Shown one piece after another: positions 24,735 to 33,245 of a stretch of 64,000 nt of DNA (its first letter is position 1; each line of letters begins with the position of its first letter). A program made the translations under genes and the position numbers. Under the pieces are notes generated by a model. That model was not told the DNA's origin. It saw nothing but the letters and a program-made list of their open reading frames with translations, and did no database searches. The stretch is taken from contig NZ_CP040272.1 of NCBI RefSeq assembly GCF_013393905.1, positions 6,891,501 through 6,955,500 of the forward strand, written 5' to 3'. This DNA is from Nostoc sp. C052 (GTDB taxonomy: Bacteria; Cyanobacteriota; Cyanobacteriia; Cyanobacteriales; Nostocaceae).

Positions 24735-26243
24735 ATGCCTTTTCCTAGATCCAGTGGCATTTTGCTGCATCCTACTTCCTTTCCCAGTCGATTTGGCGTT
24801 GGGGATTTAGGCTTAGAAGCCTATCGCTTCATTGATTTTCTCAAAGAAAGCCATCAACAATATTGGCAAGTTTTACCCCTGGGCCCCACTGGATACGGTA
24901 ATTCTCCATATATGTGCTACTCAGCAATGGCGGGAAATCCGCTGCTCATTAGCCCAGAAAAACTTCTAGAAGAAGGTTTACTATCTGAAGAAGACTTTGC
25001 TAATTTACCAGGATTTCCGGCAGAAAAGGTAGATTTTGAGCAGGTTGTACCGATTAAAATTGGGCTACTCAAAAAAGCCTGTGAAAACTTTAGAGCCAAT
25101 GCTACGCCGATCCAGCATAAAGAGTTTGAAGGTTTTTGCGACAGTAAAGCCTATTGGTTAGATAATTACGCCTTATTTATGGCGCTGAAAGATGCTAATA
25201 ATGGAGCAAGCTGGAATACATGGGAGCCTGAATTTGTCAAGCGGGAACCAGAAGCATTAGCTCAGGTAGAAAGCCGACTCAACGGAGATATTTTTTATTA
25301 CAAGTTCATCCAATTTGAGTTTTTTCGGCAGTGGTCAGACCTGAAAAACTACGCGAACATGCGCGGCATTGACATTATCGGCGATATCCCAATATATGTA
25401 GCTCATGATAGTGCCGACGTGTGGGCGCATCCCAACATCTTTTGCTTAGACGAAGAGACGGGAGAAGTTGCCCAAATGGCAGGAGTTCCACCAGATTACT
25501 TTAGCGCCACCGGTCAATTGTGGGGAAACCCGGTTTATAACTGGGAGGAACTGCAAAAACAAGACTTTAAATGGTGGGTACAGCGCTTTGAGGCCATGCT
25601 GGATTATGTAGATATAATTCGCATTGACCACTTCCGGGGCTTCGAGGCATATTGGTCAGTACCCAAAGGTGAAGAAACTGCCATTAATGGCGAATGGGTA
25701 GAAGCACCTGGAGAAGCTTTTTTTGAAGCGATCAAACAGAAGTTGGGCAAGCTACCCGTCTTAGCAGAAGATTTGGGGGTAATTACACCAGGGGTAGAAG
25801 CGCTGCGAGACAAGTATGAATTTCCTGGAATGAAAATTTTGCAGTTTGCCTTTGGTTCAGATCCCGCTAATCCATTTTTGCCATTCAATTACTCGCGGAA
25901 TGCTGTAGTTTATACCGGAACTCACGATAATGACACAACCATAGGCTGGTTCAACACAGCTAACGACTATGAAAAGCAAAACTTATGGCTTTATTTAGGT
26001 TGTATAAGTTCTGAAGGCATTCACTGGGATTTAATTCGCCTAGCTTTGAGTTCCATCGCTAACCAAGCGATTATTCCTTTGCAAGATATTTTGGGATTAG
26101 GAAACGAAGCGCGGATGAATTTTCCCAGTATTGCTGAGGGTAACTGGGAATGGCGCTATCAAGGAGGAGCGTTGAGAGATGAATTACGCGATCGCTTAAA
26201 AGTTCTGACTAGACTTAATGGACGCGCCCCAGAAGCCCAGTGA
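24735..26243 (+). CDS. malQ: 4-alpha-glucanotransferase (amylomaltase)
   Basis: The 502-residue GH77 enzyme transfers glucan segments between maltodextrins during glycogen turnover. Signatures are present: 'RSSGILLHPTSFPSRFGVGD' at the start, nucleophile Asp in 'IIRIDHFRGFEAYW', the acid/base Glu in 'LAEDLGVITPGV', and the transition-state Asp in 'GTHDNDTTIGW'. Length is normal. It is convergent with the RodZ-like gene, separated by purine-rich simple repeat. Confidence 0.95.
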   Translation: MPFPRSSGILLHPTSFPSRFGVGDLGLEAYRFIDFLKESHQQYWQVLPLGPTGYGNSPYMCYSAMAGNPLLISPEKLLEEGLLSEEDFANLPGFPAEKVDFEQVVPIKIGLLKKACENFRANATPIQHKEFEGFCDSKAYWLDNYALFMALKDANNGASWNTWEPEFVKREPEALAQVESRLNGDIFYYKFIQFEFFRQWSDLKNYANMRGIDIIGDIPIYVAHDSADVWAHPNIFCLDEETGEVAQMAGVPPDYFSATGQLWGNPVYNWEELQKQDFKWWVQRFEAMLDYVDIIRIDHFRGFEAYWSVPKGEETAINGEWVEAPGEAFFEAIKQKLGKLPVLAEDLGVITPGVEALRDKYEFPGMKILQFAFGSDPANPFLPFNYSRNAVVYTGTHDNDTTIGWFNTANDYEKQNLWLYLGCISSEGIHWDLIRLALSSIANQAIIPLQDILGLGNEARMNFPSIAEGNWEWRYQGGALRDELRDRLKVLTRLNGRAPEAQ

Positions 26244-26361
26244 AGAATGAGGAGTGGGGAGTGGGGGGAAGCAAGGGATCAGGGAGCAGGGAGAAGAATT
26301 TTCCCCTCCGCCCCCCGCACCCTGCCCCTCTGCCTCTTTTCAATTCCCCATTCCCTATATT

Positions 26362-27174
26362 TCAAAACTTAGGCTTGGCAGCAATCCTAACTTCTTCCTC
26401 TTTCCCCGGCTCTCCCATTTCTTTAGCCTTCTCCTGATTGACACTCATCAAAACACCGCCAGCATTATCAGTTTTCACTGTCAATTGCTCTTGGGCTTTC
26501 CAAATTCGATGAGTTCCCTCTGGCAGAATACCCTCAAACTCGGTTTTGCCATCGGCTACTACACGAATCCAAGATGAGGCTTTCAAGGTGACACCAATCT
26601 GTACAACCTGTTCCTTTTGGACGCCGCTCAGGTTGTCGCTGACGGGTTGTACCTCCATTGACTCTTTTACTTGGGCTAATTCTGGTTTGACAACAGATTT
26701 TTGTTTGGGATATGGCTGATTTTGGCTATTACTTGCTTGTAGTACCGCGTTATTTAATAACTGAGATAACCCATTTACAGAGCATACTATTAGCAATATG
26801 TAAAGAAAGTAAAGATGAATTGGACGTAATTGAGATAGAGGGGAAGTATTCCTAATACCTTGGGAGTTCGCTTGTGCAGAACTGATTGGAAAAGCGCCAG
26901 AAAATTCTACTCCATTCAAGCCTAGAGCTTCCGCAAATTGCCTAATCAAACCCTGAATATAGACTGGTTCTGGCAGATCGTTTAAATTACCTTCTTCGAT
27001 CGCCTGCAATAATCGCTGAGGAATTCTGGTCAATACAACCACTTGCTCTAGAGAAAGACCCTGTTCTTGCCGCAATGCCCAAAGTTGAGCGCCTAATTCT
27101 GCCAACTTTTCGGCTCGTTGTTCCTCTAATGAAAGTGATGGCTGGTGATTATTCTTCTTTCTTAGCCATTTCAT
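26362..27174 (-). CDS. RodZ-like helix-turn-helix membrane protein
   Basis: The 270-residue product has an N-terminal helix-turn-helix ('LGAQLWALRQEQGLSLEQVV', then 'TRIPQRLLQAIEEGNLNDLP') as in RodZ. A single membrane span lies at about residues 119-135 (LYFLYILLIVCSVNGL). The periplasmic domain resembles DUF4115 ('VTLKASSWIRVVADGKTEFE', 'LPEGTHRIWKAQEQLTVKT'). RodZ links MreB to the wall machinery in cell shape. The ATG at 27174 with AAGGAG upstream is preferred to GTG 27186. It overlaps the 3' end of the pseudouridine synthase gene by 26 bp, which implies coupling. Confidence 0.75.
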   Translation of the reverse strand: MKWLRKKNNHQPSLSLEEQRAEKLAELGAQLWALRQEQGLSLEQVVVLTRIPQRLLQAIEEGNLNDLPEPVYIQGLIRQFAEALGLNGVEFSGAFPISSAQANSQGIRNTSPLSQLRPIHLYFLYILLIVCSVNGLSQLLNNAVLQASNSQNQPYPKQKSVVKPELAQVKESMEVQPVSDNLSGVQKEQVVQIGVTLKASSWIRVVADGKTEFEGILPEGTHRIWKAQEQLTVKTDNAGGVLMSVNQEKAKEMGEPGKEEEVRIAAKPKF

Positions 27175-27961
27175 GCCTACTGACACTCCTTAACTCCGCT
27201 AAATCTTTAATAGGTTGCGTTATTTGCCCTTGCAAAAAGTGAATTTCATGATCTTTGAGGGAACGATATTTACCCTCTGACAAAAAGGGTTCCTTTAGAG
27301 TTTGTAATTGAATTGGGCCGATAGCAGTCCGATGCAGCTTAATGACTGGGTATCCTAACTGTTGAGCTATGCGGCGAATTTGGCGATTTCTTCCCTCCTG
27401 CAAAACTATTTCTAAAAAGCTTTGCTCGGCACGACGTTCGATTAGACGTACCTTAGCAACCCTGGTTTTTCTACCCTCCAACATCACACCCTGACGCCAC
27501 TTTTGGAGTACTGTTTCTGGTGGGTGTCCTTTGACCAAAACATGATATGTCTTGGAAATACTGTGGCGGGGATGGGTTAGTCCAAATGTCAGTTCTCCGT
27601 CATTAGTCAGGATTAATGCTCCTGTGGAGTCTGCATCTAGACGGCCAACTGGGTGAATACCTGAACCCTCGCGTAATTCTTTCGGAAGTAGATCCAGAAC
27701 TGTTGGTCTTTGGTGAGGGTCGTAGCAAGTCGAAACCACTCCCGCTGGTTTGTGCAGCAATAGATATATTAAAGCCGGACGCTGCTTTTCGGATACAGGT
27801 TTACCATCGATGGCGATCGCATCTTTTTCGGGATCAACTTTTTGACCTAAATGTGCCAATACTCCATTGATCCGTACCCGTGAGTGCCTAATCATTTCTT
27901 CGGCTTCACGACGAGAGGCGATACCCCACTGAGCAATAATTTTTTGTAACCGTACCTCCAT
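27149..27961 (-). CDS. rluB: Pseudouridine synthase, RluB/RsuA family
   Basis: The 270-residue enzyme has an N-terminal S4 RNA-binding domain (MEVRLQKIIAQWGIASRREA, then 'MIRHSRVRINGVLA') and a catalytic domain with the conserved 'GRLDADSTGALILTNDGELT'. The Asp of GRLDADS is the nucleophile that isomerises uridine in ribosomal RNA; RsuA acts on 16S, RluB on 23S. I prefer RluB from the long S4 segment but this is not certain. Its 3' end overlaps the RodZ-like gene on the same strand. Confidence 0.82.
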   Translation of the reverse strand: MEVRLQKIIAQWGIASRREAEEMIRHSRVRINGVLAHLGQKVDPEKDAIAIDGKPVSEKQRPALIYLLLHKPAGVVSTCYDPHQRPTVLDLLPKELREGSGIHPVGRLDADSTGALILTNDGELTFGLTHPRHSISKTYHVLVKGHPPETVLQKWRQGVMLEGRKTRVAKVRLIERRAEQSFLEIVLQEGRNRQIRRIAQQLGYPVIKLHRTAIGPIQLQTLKEPFLSEGKYRSLKDHEIHFLQGQITQPIKDLAELRSVSRHEMAKKEE

Positions 27962-28095
27962 GTGGAAATTGCTTATTTACTGTTAACAATTAAATGATAT
28001 TTGCATTTTGTAGCGAGTAGGCATAAATGTTACATTTAAGGCTTATTTAATTTCTGTTCAGTTGTTGAACAAATACCCATAAACAGATCGGTTAA

Positions 28096-28809
28096 ATGCC
28101 AGAGCAAAATCCCCAAACAACAAATGCAAATAAAATCCGCATAATTACGCAGGTACTAACAACAGCAGTCAAGCTTTGGTTAAGAGCGCAAGTCAGCCAA
28201 ATATCAGAATTAGAAGTGGAGATCACAGCGAGCGATCGCCAACTTTTCTCTGGGCGCATCCCTTCGGTATCTATTTTTGCCACTCATCCAGTTTATCAAG
28301 GTCTCCAGATTACACAAATTAAATTAACAGCAGAAAATATTCGGATAAACATCGGCTCCGTACTCAAGGGAAAATCCCTGCGACTGTTAGAAACAGTACC
28401 AGTGGTTGGAGATTTAATCATAGACGAGAAGGATCTCAATGCTTCTCTCTCATCTGACTTATTATCGACTGCTTTGAGCGATTTATTGGTTAAGGTTTTA
28501 CCAACACATTACCCACAGACACAATCAATTAATTGGCAAGAAATTCTTCTGGGGAACAACCAAATTATACTGCGAGGTTTGAGAGTAACCAATAGTGAAA
28601 CAACGCCTCTAGAGATTTGTCTGGGCTTACAGTTACTCAGTGGGCATGAGTTGCAAGTGGCACTGATTCCAATCCAGCCTACCCAAGCAGATATGTTAGA
28701 GGACAATCATGAGTACAATCTGGATCTTGGCTCAGATGTCGATATCCAAGAGCTAACACTGATCCCAGGCAAGTTGGTGTGTCGTGGAAAGATTAACGTT
28801 AATCCTTGA
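28096..28809 (+). CDS. DUF2993 family protein
   Basis: The 237-residue product matches the cyanobacterial DUF2993 proteins, which carry a lipid-binding-like beta domain. The clearest parts are 'ELEVEITASDRQLFSGRIPS', 'VYQGLQITQIKLTAENIRIN' and 'GDLIIDEKDLNASLSSDLL'. There is no signal peptide. Function is not established; some members are thought to work at membranes. It is divergent from the pseudouridine synthase gene. Confidence 0.78.
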   Translation: MPEQNPQTTNANKIRIITQVLTTAVKLWLRAQVSQISELEVEITASDRQLFSGRIPSVSIFATHPVYQGLQITQIKLTAENIRINIGSVLKGKSLRLLETVPVVGDLIIDEKDLNASLSSDLLSTALSDLLVKVLPTHYPQTQSINWQEILLGNNQIILRGLRVTNSETTPLEICLGLQLLSGHELQVALIPIQPTQADMLEDNHEYNLDLGSDVDIQELTLIPGKLVCRGKINVNP

Positions 28810-29145
28810 TGATGACAGATTTAAAAATATTAGTACCCTATTTTGAATGATCTAGTGCCTCTCAAGGGATGAGGAGGACAAGGGGACAATCCCCCCGCTT
28901 CGTTGCTACCCCACCTCGGAATAGAATTCCAAGGCTAATAGCTATAAGTCCTCTCAAGAGGACTACATCAGAATTTTAGTCCACTTGAGTGGACTTGAGC
29001 TATTAGCCCGGAACTTAAGTTCCGGGCGGGATATAGGTCAGTGCAATACTTTAACTGTTAACTGTGACAAAAATGTGGTTAATGACAATCCCTACAAGGG
29101 TTGGGGCTGTTCTTCTTAGGTATGTATTGAACTCAACTGAAACCG
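28810..29145. other. Intergenic region with nested hairpins
   Basis: No gene is seen. The repeat at 28911-29027 fills the middle; the rest is AT-rich. Confidence 0.5.
28911..29027. repeat. Multi-hairpin dispersed repeat
   Basis: Within 117 bp there are four successive palindromes: 'ggaatagaattcc', 'agtcctctcaagaggact', 'agtccacttgagtggact' and 'cggaacttaagttccgg'. The outer 'ggctaatagct' and 'agctattagcc' are inverted relative to each other. The cloverleaf-like layout suggests a miniature element family without coding capacity. Confidence 0.7.
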
Positions 29146-30027
29146 CTACAGTAGCGGCAACAGTAGTGTCACGAAATAATAAACCAAAGGAGCAGTAAAA
29201 ATATAACTATCAGTACGGTCTAAAATACCACCATGACCGGGGATTAACTGTCCAGAATCTTTAACTCCAGCATCCCGCTTGAGCATAGATTCAGTGAGAT
29301 CCCCTAAAAGACTAGCAATGCCAATCAGCAAACCCAATGCTAAACCAGTGAAAGGGGAACTTGGCAAGTGGAGATAATAGGCTCCTGCTACAGCTACAGC
29401 AACACTTGAAGTAATGCCAAAGACAGCACCTTCTACAGTTTTTTTCGGGCTAATCTCAGACAGACGAGTTTTTCCAAAGAATTTACCAATGGTGTAAGCA
29501 CCGATATCGGCTGCCCAAATACACAAAAAAGTTAGTAATGTTGCTGTAAAACCTTGTGGTAGAGAAGCGGAATTTGCCTTCTCCCAGAAATCCATCCAGT
29601 TTGTGGGCCAGTAACCTCCAAAAAGGAGATTGCTAAAAGCAGCACTATCAATTGCTCGTAACCGCACCCAGTAACTTGGTAAATAACCTACATAAAATAG
29701 CCCCATAATGGAAGCGGAAACATCAGCGATCGTGGCAAATTTGGGTTGAAACAGCAGGTAAAAACAAATAAGTGTGCCAGCTATTGGCATCACAGCATCA
29801 GCTAAACTGCCATCTAGCGTGCAAATTACCAGCAATACTTGGCTAGCAGCCATTGTGGTTTTAGCAGCAGGAACTATACCTCTGGCTCGCACCAAATTAA
29901 AATATTCCTGTTGTCCCAAAAAGACGATAACCGCAAACATGATGGTAAAATACCAACCACCCAAAAGGGTAACAGAAAGAGCAAGAGCGATCGCAACAAT
30001 TCCACTAATAATCCGAGACCAAGGCAT
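29146..30027 (-). CDS. cdsA: Phosphatidate cytidylyltransferase
   Basis: The 293-residue membrane protein makes CDP-diacylglycerol, the precursor of phosphatidylglycerol. Its C-terminal signature is intact: 'SMLKRDAGVKDSGQLIPGHG' followed by GILDRTDS. About eight hydrophobic segments are visible, and 'IWAADIGAYTIGKFFGKT' is the usual conserved loop. It follows cbiT on the same strand after 142 bp of 'ctaaaatctaaaatct' repeats. Confidence 0.93.
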   Translation of the reverse strand: MPWSRIISGIVAIALALSVTLLGGWYFTIMFAVIVFLGQQEYFNLVRARGIVPAAKTTMAASQVLLVICTLDGSLADAVMPIAGTLICFYLLFQPKFATIADVSASIMGLFYVGYLPSYWVRLRAIDSAAFSNLLFGGYWPTNWMDFWEKANSASLPQGFTATLLTFLCIWAADIGAYTIGKFFGKTRLSEISPKKTVEGAVFGITSSVAVAVAGAYYLHLPSSPFTGLALGLLIGIASLLGDLTESMLKRDAGVKDSGQLIPGHGGILDRTDSYIFTAPLVYYFVTLLLPLL

Positions 30028-30169
30028 AGAAGTATTTTGGATTTTGGATTTTGGATTTTGGATTAGAGATTAGCTATTCGAGATTAGGGATTGGTAATTG
30101 TGGCTTGATTTCTTATGCCCTAAATCCCCAATCTAAAATCTAAAATCTAAAATCTAAAATCTTTTGGAT

Positions 30170-30772
30170 TTAGTCTAGTTTCTCACCACTGAGGATAAAA
30201 ATGGGATCAACGGCGGTAAAGCTTTGAGAAAAGCCGCGCGTCTCTAGGCGGTTAACCGCAGATTGGACGACTTCGATATTTCTAGCCCTTAACAGAGAAA
30301 AGCTCTGAGAAATAGCATATAGACTTTCTAGATTAGCAGCTGTGGCTACAACCCGACCGGATGGCGGCAAATAATGCCAAGCTGCTTGTAGTATTTCTTG
30401 AATAGGGCGGCCTCCCTCGATACAAATGCGGTGAGGGGCAACCTTAAGATCGTGTAAACACTCTGGGGCGCTACCTTCAATTACTTCGACATTTTTCACA
30501 TCAAAGCGATCGCAGTTACGCTTGATCAAATTAGCGACTTCTTCATCCCTTTCGATAGCAATAATCTGTCCACCTGGACACAATAGCCCCACCTCTACCG
30601 GAATTGTACCCGTCCCTGCGCCAATATCCCACAACACGGAATCTGATTTTAGTCGCAGTTGCGAAATTAATAGCAGTCGGACTTCTCGCTGACTCAGGGG
30701 AATTCCTGGCAAATGTTCAAATAATTCATCGGGAATACCAGGGGTAATATAAGGCCAAAGTTGGGAGGGCAT
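30170..30772 (-). CDS. cbiT: Cobalt-precorrin decarboxylating C15-methyltransferase subunit CbiT
   Basis: The 200-residue protein is a SAM-dependent methyltransferase of the cobalamin (corrin ring) pathway. The SAM-binding motif 'VLWDIGAGTGTIPVEVGLL' is clear, followed by 'GQIIAIERDEEVANLIKRNC' and 'CIEGGRPIQEILQAAWHYL', both typical of CbiT. In many cyanobacteria the CbiE half is a separate protein, as here. The start ATG at 30772 is preferred over TTG 30784. The other cobalamin genes are not in the window. Confidence 0.85.
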   Translation of the reverse strand: MPSQLWPYITPGIPDELFEHLPGIPLSQREVRLLLISQLRLKSDSVLWDIGAGTGTIPVEVGLLCPGGQIIAIERDEEVANLIKRNCDRFDVKNVEVIEGSAPECLHDLKVAPHRICIEGGRPIQEILQAAWHYLPPSGRVVATAANLESLYAISQSFSLLRARNIEVVQSAVNRLETRGFSQSFTAVDPIFILSGEKLD

Positions 30773-30865
30773 AGAATTACGCAATTATACTAAAGATATC
30801 GATTTGCCATATTGAAGAGCTATAAGCTATAAAACTTTTCAACCGTAGCATTATAAGAAAACATA

Positions 30866-32266
30866 ATGATTGGCGAAATATTAGGTGAACGCTACGAAGT
30901 TCAGCAGCTATTAGGAAAAAAAGCAGGGCGGCGGACGCTATTAGCTCGTGATTTGCAAACTCAGGAATTAGTTGTCATCAAGTTACTCTCTTTTAGTAGT
31001 GACTTTGAGTGGGATTCACTCAAGTTGTTCGAGCGAGAAGCTGAAACTTTAAAAAACCTAGCACATCCCTCAATTCCTGGCTATTTAAACTATTTTGAGG
31101 TAAATCTACCAACCATCAAAGGATTTGCTCTAGTACAAACTTATATCCCTGCACAAACTTTAGAGCAATGCTTACAGACTGGGCGGACTTTTACCGAAGC
31201 TGAAGTCAAACAGATAGCCAAAGAACTTTTAGAGATTCTCGTTTACCTACATGAGCTACATCCGCCTGTAATTCATCGTGATATTAAGCCTAGCAATATT
31301 TTATTGGGCGATCGCTCTGGTAATAGTATCGGTCAAGTTTATTTGGTAGATTTTGGCTCAGTACAAACCGTCTTGGCTACCGAAACCGGGACAAGAACTG
31401 TAGTCGGAACTTATGGCTATATGCCACCAGAGCAATTTGGCGGACGCACTGTTGCAGCATCAGACCTTTATAGTTTAGGTGCAACCTTAATTTATTTAGT
31501 TACGGGTACTCACCCAGCCGATTTACCTCAAAAGGATTTTCGGATTCAGTTTGAACAAGCGGCTAATTTCAGTCCCAGCTTTAGCAATTGGTTAAGGTGG
31601 ATGATTGAACCTAGTTTAGAACGGCGTTTGAGTTCTGCCAGTGCAGCACTGGCAGCTTTAGAAAAACCACAACCGAACTTGCCTACTTTAGTTATTGGTA
31701 AACCAGATGGCAGTAAGATTCAACTAACCAAAAATGAGGGTTCTCTAGAAATTATCGTTCCACCTGCTGGTTTTGATTCATCAATAGTATTTACAGGTTT
31801 ATTTGCGATCGTCTGGAATTCATTTATCCTCTTTTGGACACTTGGCGCACTCTCAGCACCTTTTCCTGTCAATATCCCCTTTGCTTTGTTCTCGCTTCCA
31901 TTTTGGGGTGCTGGCTTGATGATGGTGTATAAATTTCTTTTTAATTTATTTGGACGCATCTGCTTACGCCTGAATCCCGAACAAATTTCCATAAGCTGGG
32001 AGTTGTTTGCTTGGAAATTTTATCGTCCCCGTGCATCATCAAGACAAAGTATTACTAAGTTAGTTTACATTCCCAAACATTTTACTAAAGATTCTGAAGG
32101 TACTAGAATTGCCGTTCCCGCACAATTGGATATTTGGGTAGGAGTCAAAAAATATCAGCTTGGTGGTAATGGTGGTGCGATTAAATCGGAAGCGGAATTG
32201 GAATGGCTAGCTCATGAATTAAGTGATTGGTTAGATTTGCCAATTACCAATCCAATTAGAAGTTAA
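30866..32266 (+). CDS. Ser/Thr protein kinase with membrane-embedded C-terminal region
   Basis: The 466-residue protein has a eukaryotic-type kinase domain at about residues 10-265. Visible landmarks are the ATP-binding lysine in 'ELVVIKLLSF', the catalytic loop 'VIHRDIKPSNILL' and 'LVDFGSVQTV' (DFG), followed by 'GTYGYMPPEQFGG'. The C-terminal half carries two hydrophobic segments (about residues 310-355) and a beta-rich tail that may be a PH-like domain. No PASTA, WD40 or pentapeptide sensor is attached. The substrate is unknown. It is divergent from cbiT. Confidence 0.88.
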   Translation: MIGEILGERYEVQQLLGKKAGRRTLLARDLQTQELVVIKLLSFSSDFEWDSLKLFEREAETLKNLAHPSIPGYLNYFEVNLPTIKGFALVQTYIPAQTLEQCLQTGRTFTEAEVKQIAKELLEILVYLHELHPPVIHRDIKPSNILLGDRSGNSIGQVYLVDFGSVQTVLATETGTRTVVGTYGYMPPEQFGGRTVAASDLYSLGATLIYLVTGTHPADLPQKDFRIQFEQAANFSPSFSNWLRWMIEPSLERRLSSASAALAALEKPQPNLPTLVIGKPDGSKIQLTKNEGSLEIIVPPAGFDSSIVFTGLFAIVWNSFILFWTLGALSAPFPVNIPFALFSLPFWGAGLMMVYKFLFNLFGRICLRLNPEQISISWELFAWKFYRPRASSRQSITKLVYIPKHFTKDSEGTRIAVPAQLDIWVGVKKYQLGGNGGAIKSEAELEWLAHELSDWLDLPITNPIRS

Positions 32267-32930
32267 TTGAGCTAGAACACCGATTCATTAATCCTGTAAA
32301 CCCCGTGTCTATTACGAGGAAGAGCGAAATTTAGTTAGCAAAATCTCTCCAAACCCTCTTGACTTCGTGGTTCGGTTTCCTGAATTATTGCGTAAGTACT
32401 AGCCACAATTTTGAATACTGAATCAGTGTTCTAGCGTCACTTACATTGAAAAGCCATAAGAAAAGGGACAGTATTAGGAATCGCCAAGTAAGCACTTAAG
32501 AAATCCTTACAAGATAGGACTGGTGTTTTATTTACTCCATACTGTACTAGAAGAATCTTATTTGATTCTTGAAAAAACTCCGTACATCCTACGAATGCAA
32601 AATCAAAGGTTGTGTGTCGAATAAACCACTCAAACAGTAATTGCTAATGTGAAAATGGAGGAATTAAGTCACAAAAATGCCGAATCTATGTTTTAATTTG
32701 TAACCAAATATAAGACTCCTATTTGATTTTTTAAAAACTGCGTATAACTCGAAAAGGCTGACTCCTTACTCCCTGCCTATCGCGCTTGCCCACTATGCAA
32801 AGAAGTTCAGAAATAATCGGATTGCTATAGTATGTTATCCTATGGGGTCGAGCTATTATCAGTGGCGAACTCATCAGATTTGAGCCATCAATGTTTATAT
32901 TTAATTACAGATGCCTTAGAGGAAATTTAT
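32267..32930. other. Long AT-rich intergenic region before tatA
   Basis: Nothing recognised in 664 bp except the tatA ribosome site ('gaggaa' ending 6 bp before its ATG). A longer upstream frame from 32832 joins to tatA but its product is unlike the family, so I do not call it. Confidence 0.45.
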
Positions 32931-33104
32931 ATGTTTGGACTGGGATGGCCAGAAATAGCTGTAATTACCATAGTCGCTATTCTAATTTTCGGCCCAAAAA
33001 AAATTCCTGAATTGGGAACAGCACTGGGGAAAACCCTACGAGGTTTTAAGGAGGAGATGAAAACTCCCAGTGAAGAAACCAATCAGGAAGAAGAAAAACA
33101 GTAA
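32931..33104 (+). CDS. tatA: Sec-independent translocase subunit TatA
   Basis: The 57-residue product (MFGLGWPEIAVITIVAILIF, then 'GPKKIPELGTALGKTLRGFK') has the single N-terminal membrane helix, the FGPKKIPELG hinge and the amphipathic helix of TatA/TatE, which form the pore of the twin-arginine export system. The ATG at 32931 is chosen over the longer frame starting at 32832, which lacks family similarity upstream. A long hairpin terminator follows at 33113. No tatC is nearby. Confidence 0.9.
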   Translation: MFGLGWPEIAVITIVAILIFGPKKIPELGTALGKTLRGFKEEMKTPSEETNQEEEKQ

Positions 33105-33112
33105 TTAAAGTA

Positions 33113-33148
33113 GTCACAAGAAGTCAGCGCACTGACTTCTTGTGACTA
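33113..33148. terminator. Strong hairpin after tatA
   Basis: GTCACAAGAAGTCAG pairs perfectly with CTGACTTCTTGTGAC around a CGCA loop (15-bp stem). The following T-run is weak. It lies between tatA and the convergent cphA gene. Confidence 0.7.
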
Positions 33149-33245
33149 AGCTGTTACGTATACAACTTGCATTATCAGGGTGGGCATCTTGCCTACCCCA
33201 CAATCATATTGGAAAAATATTAGTGCAAATTAAAGGCGCAACAGC

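Noticed and set aside
32832..32930. Longer TatA frame starting at 32832
   Set aside because: The extra 33 residues are unlike TatA, and the ATG at 32931 has a good ribosome site.
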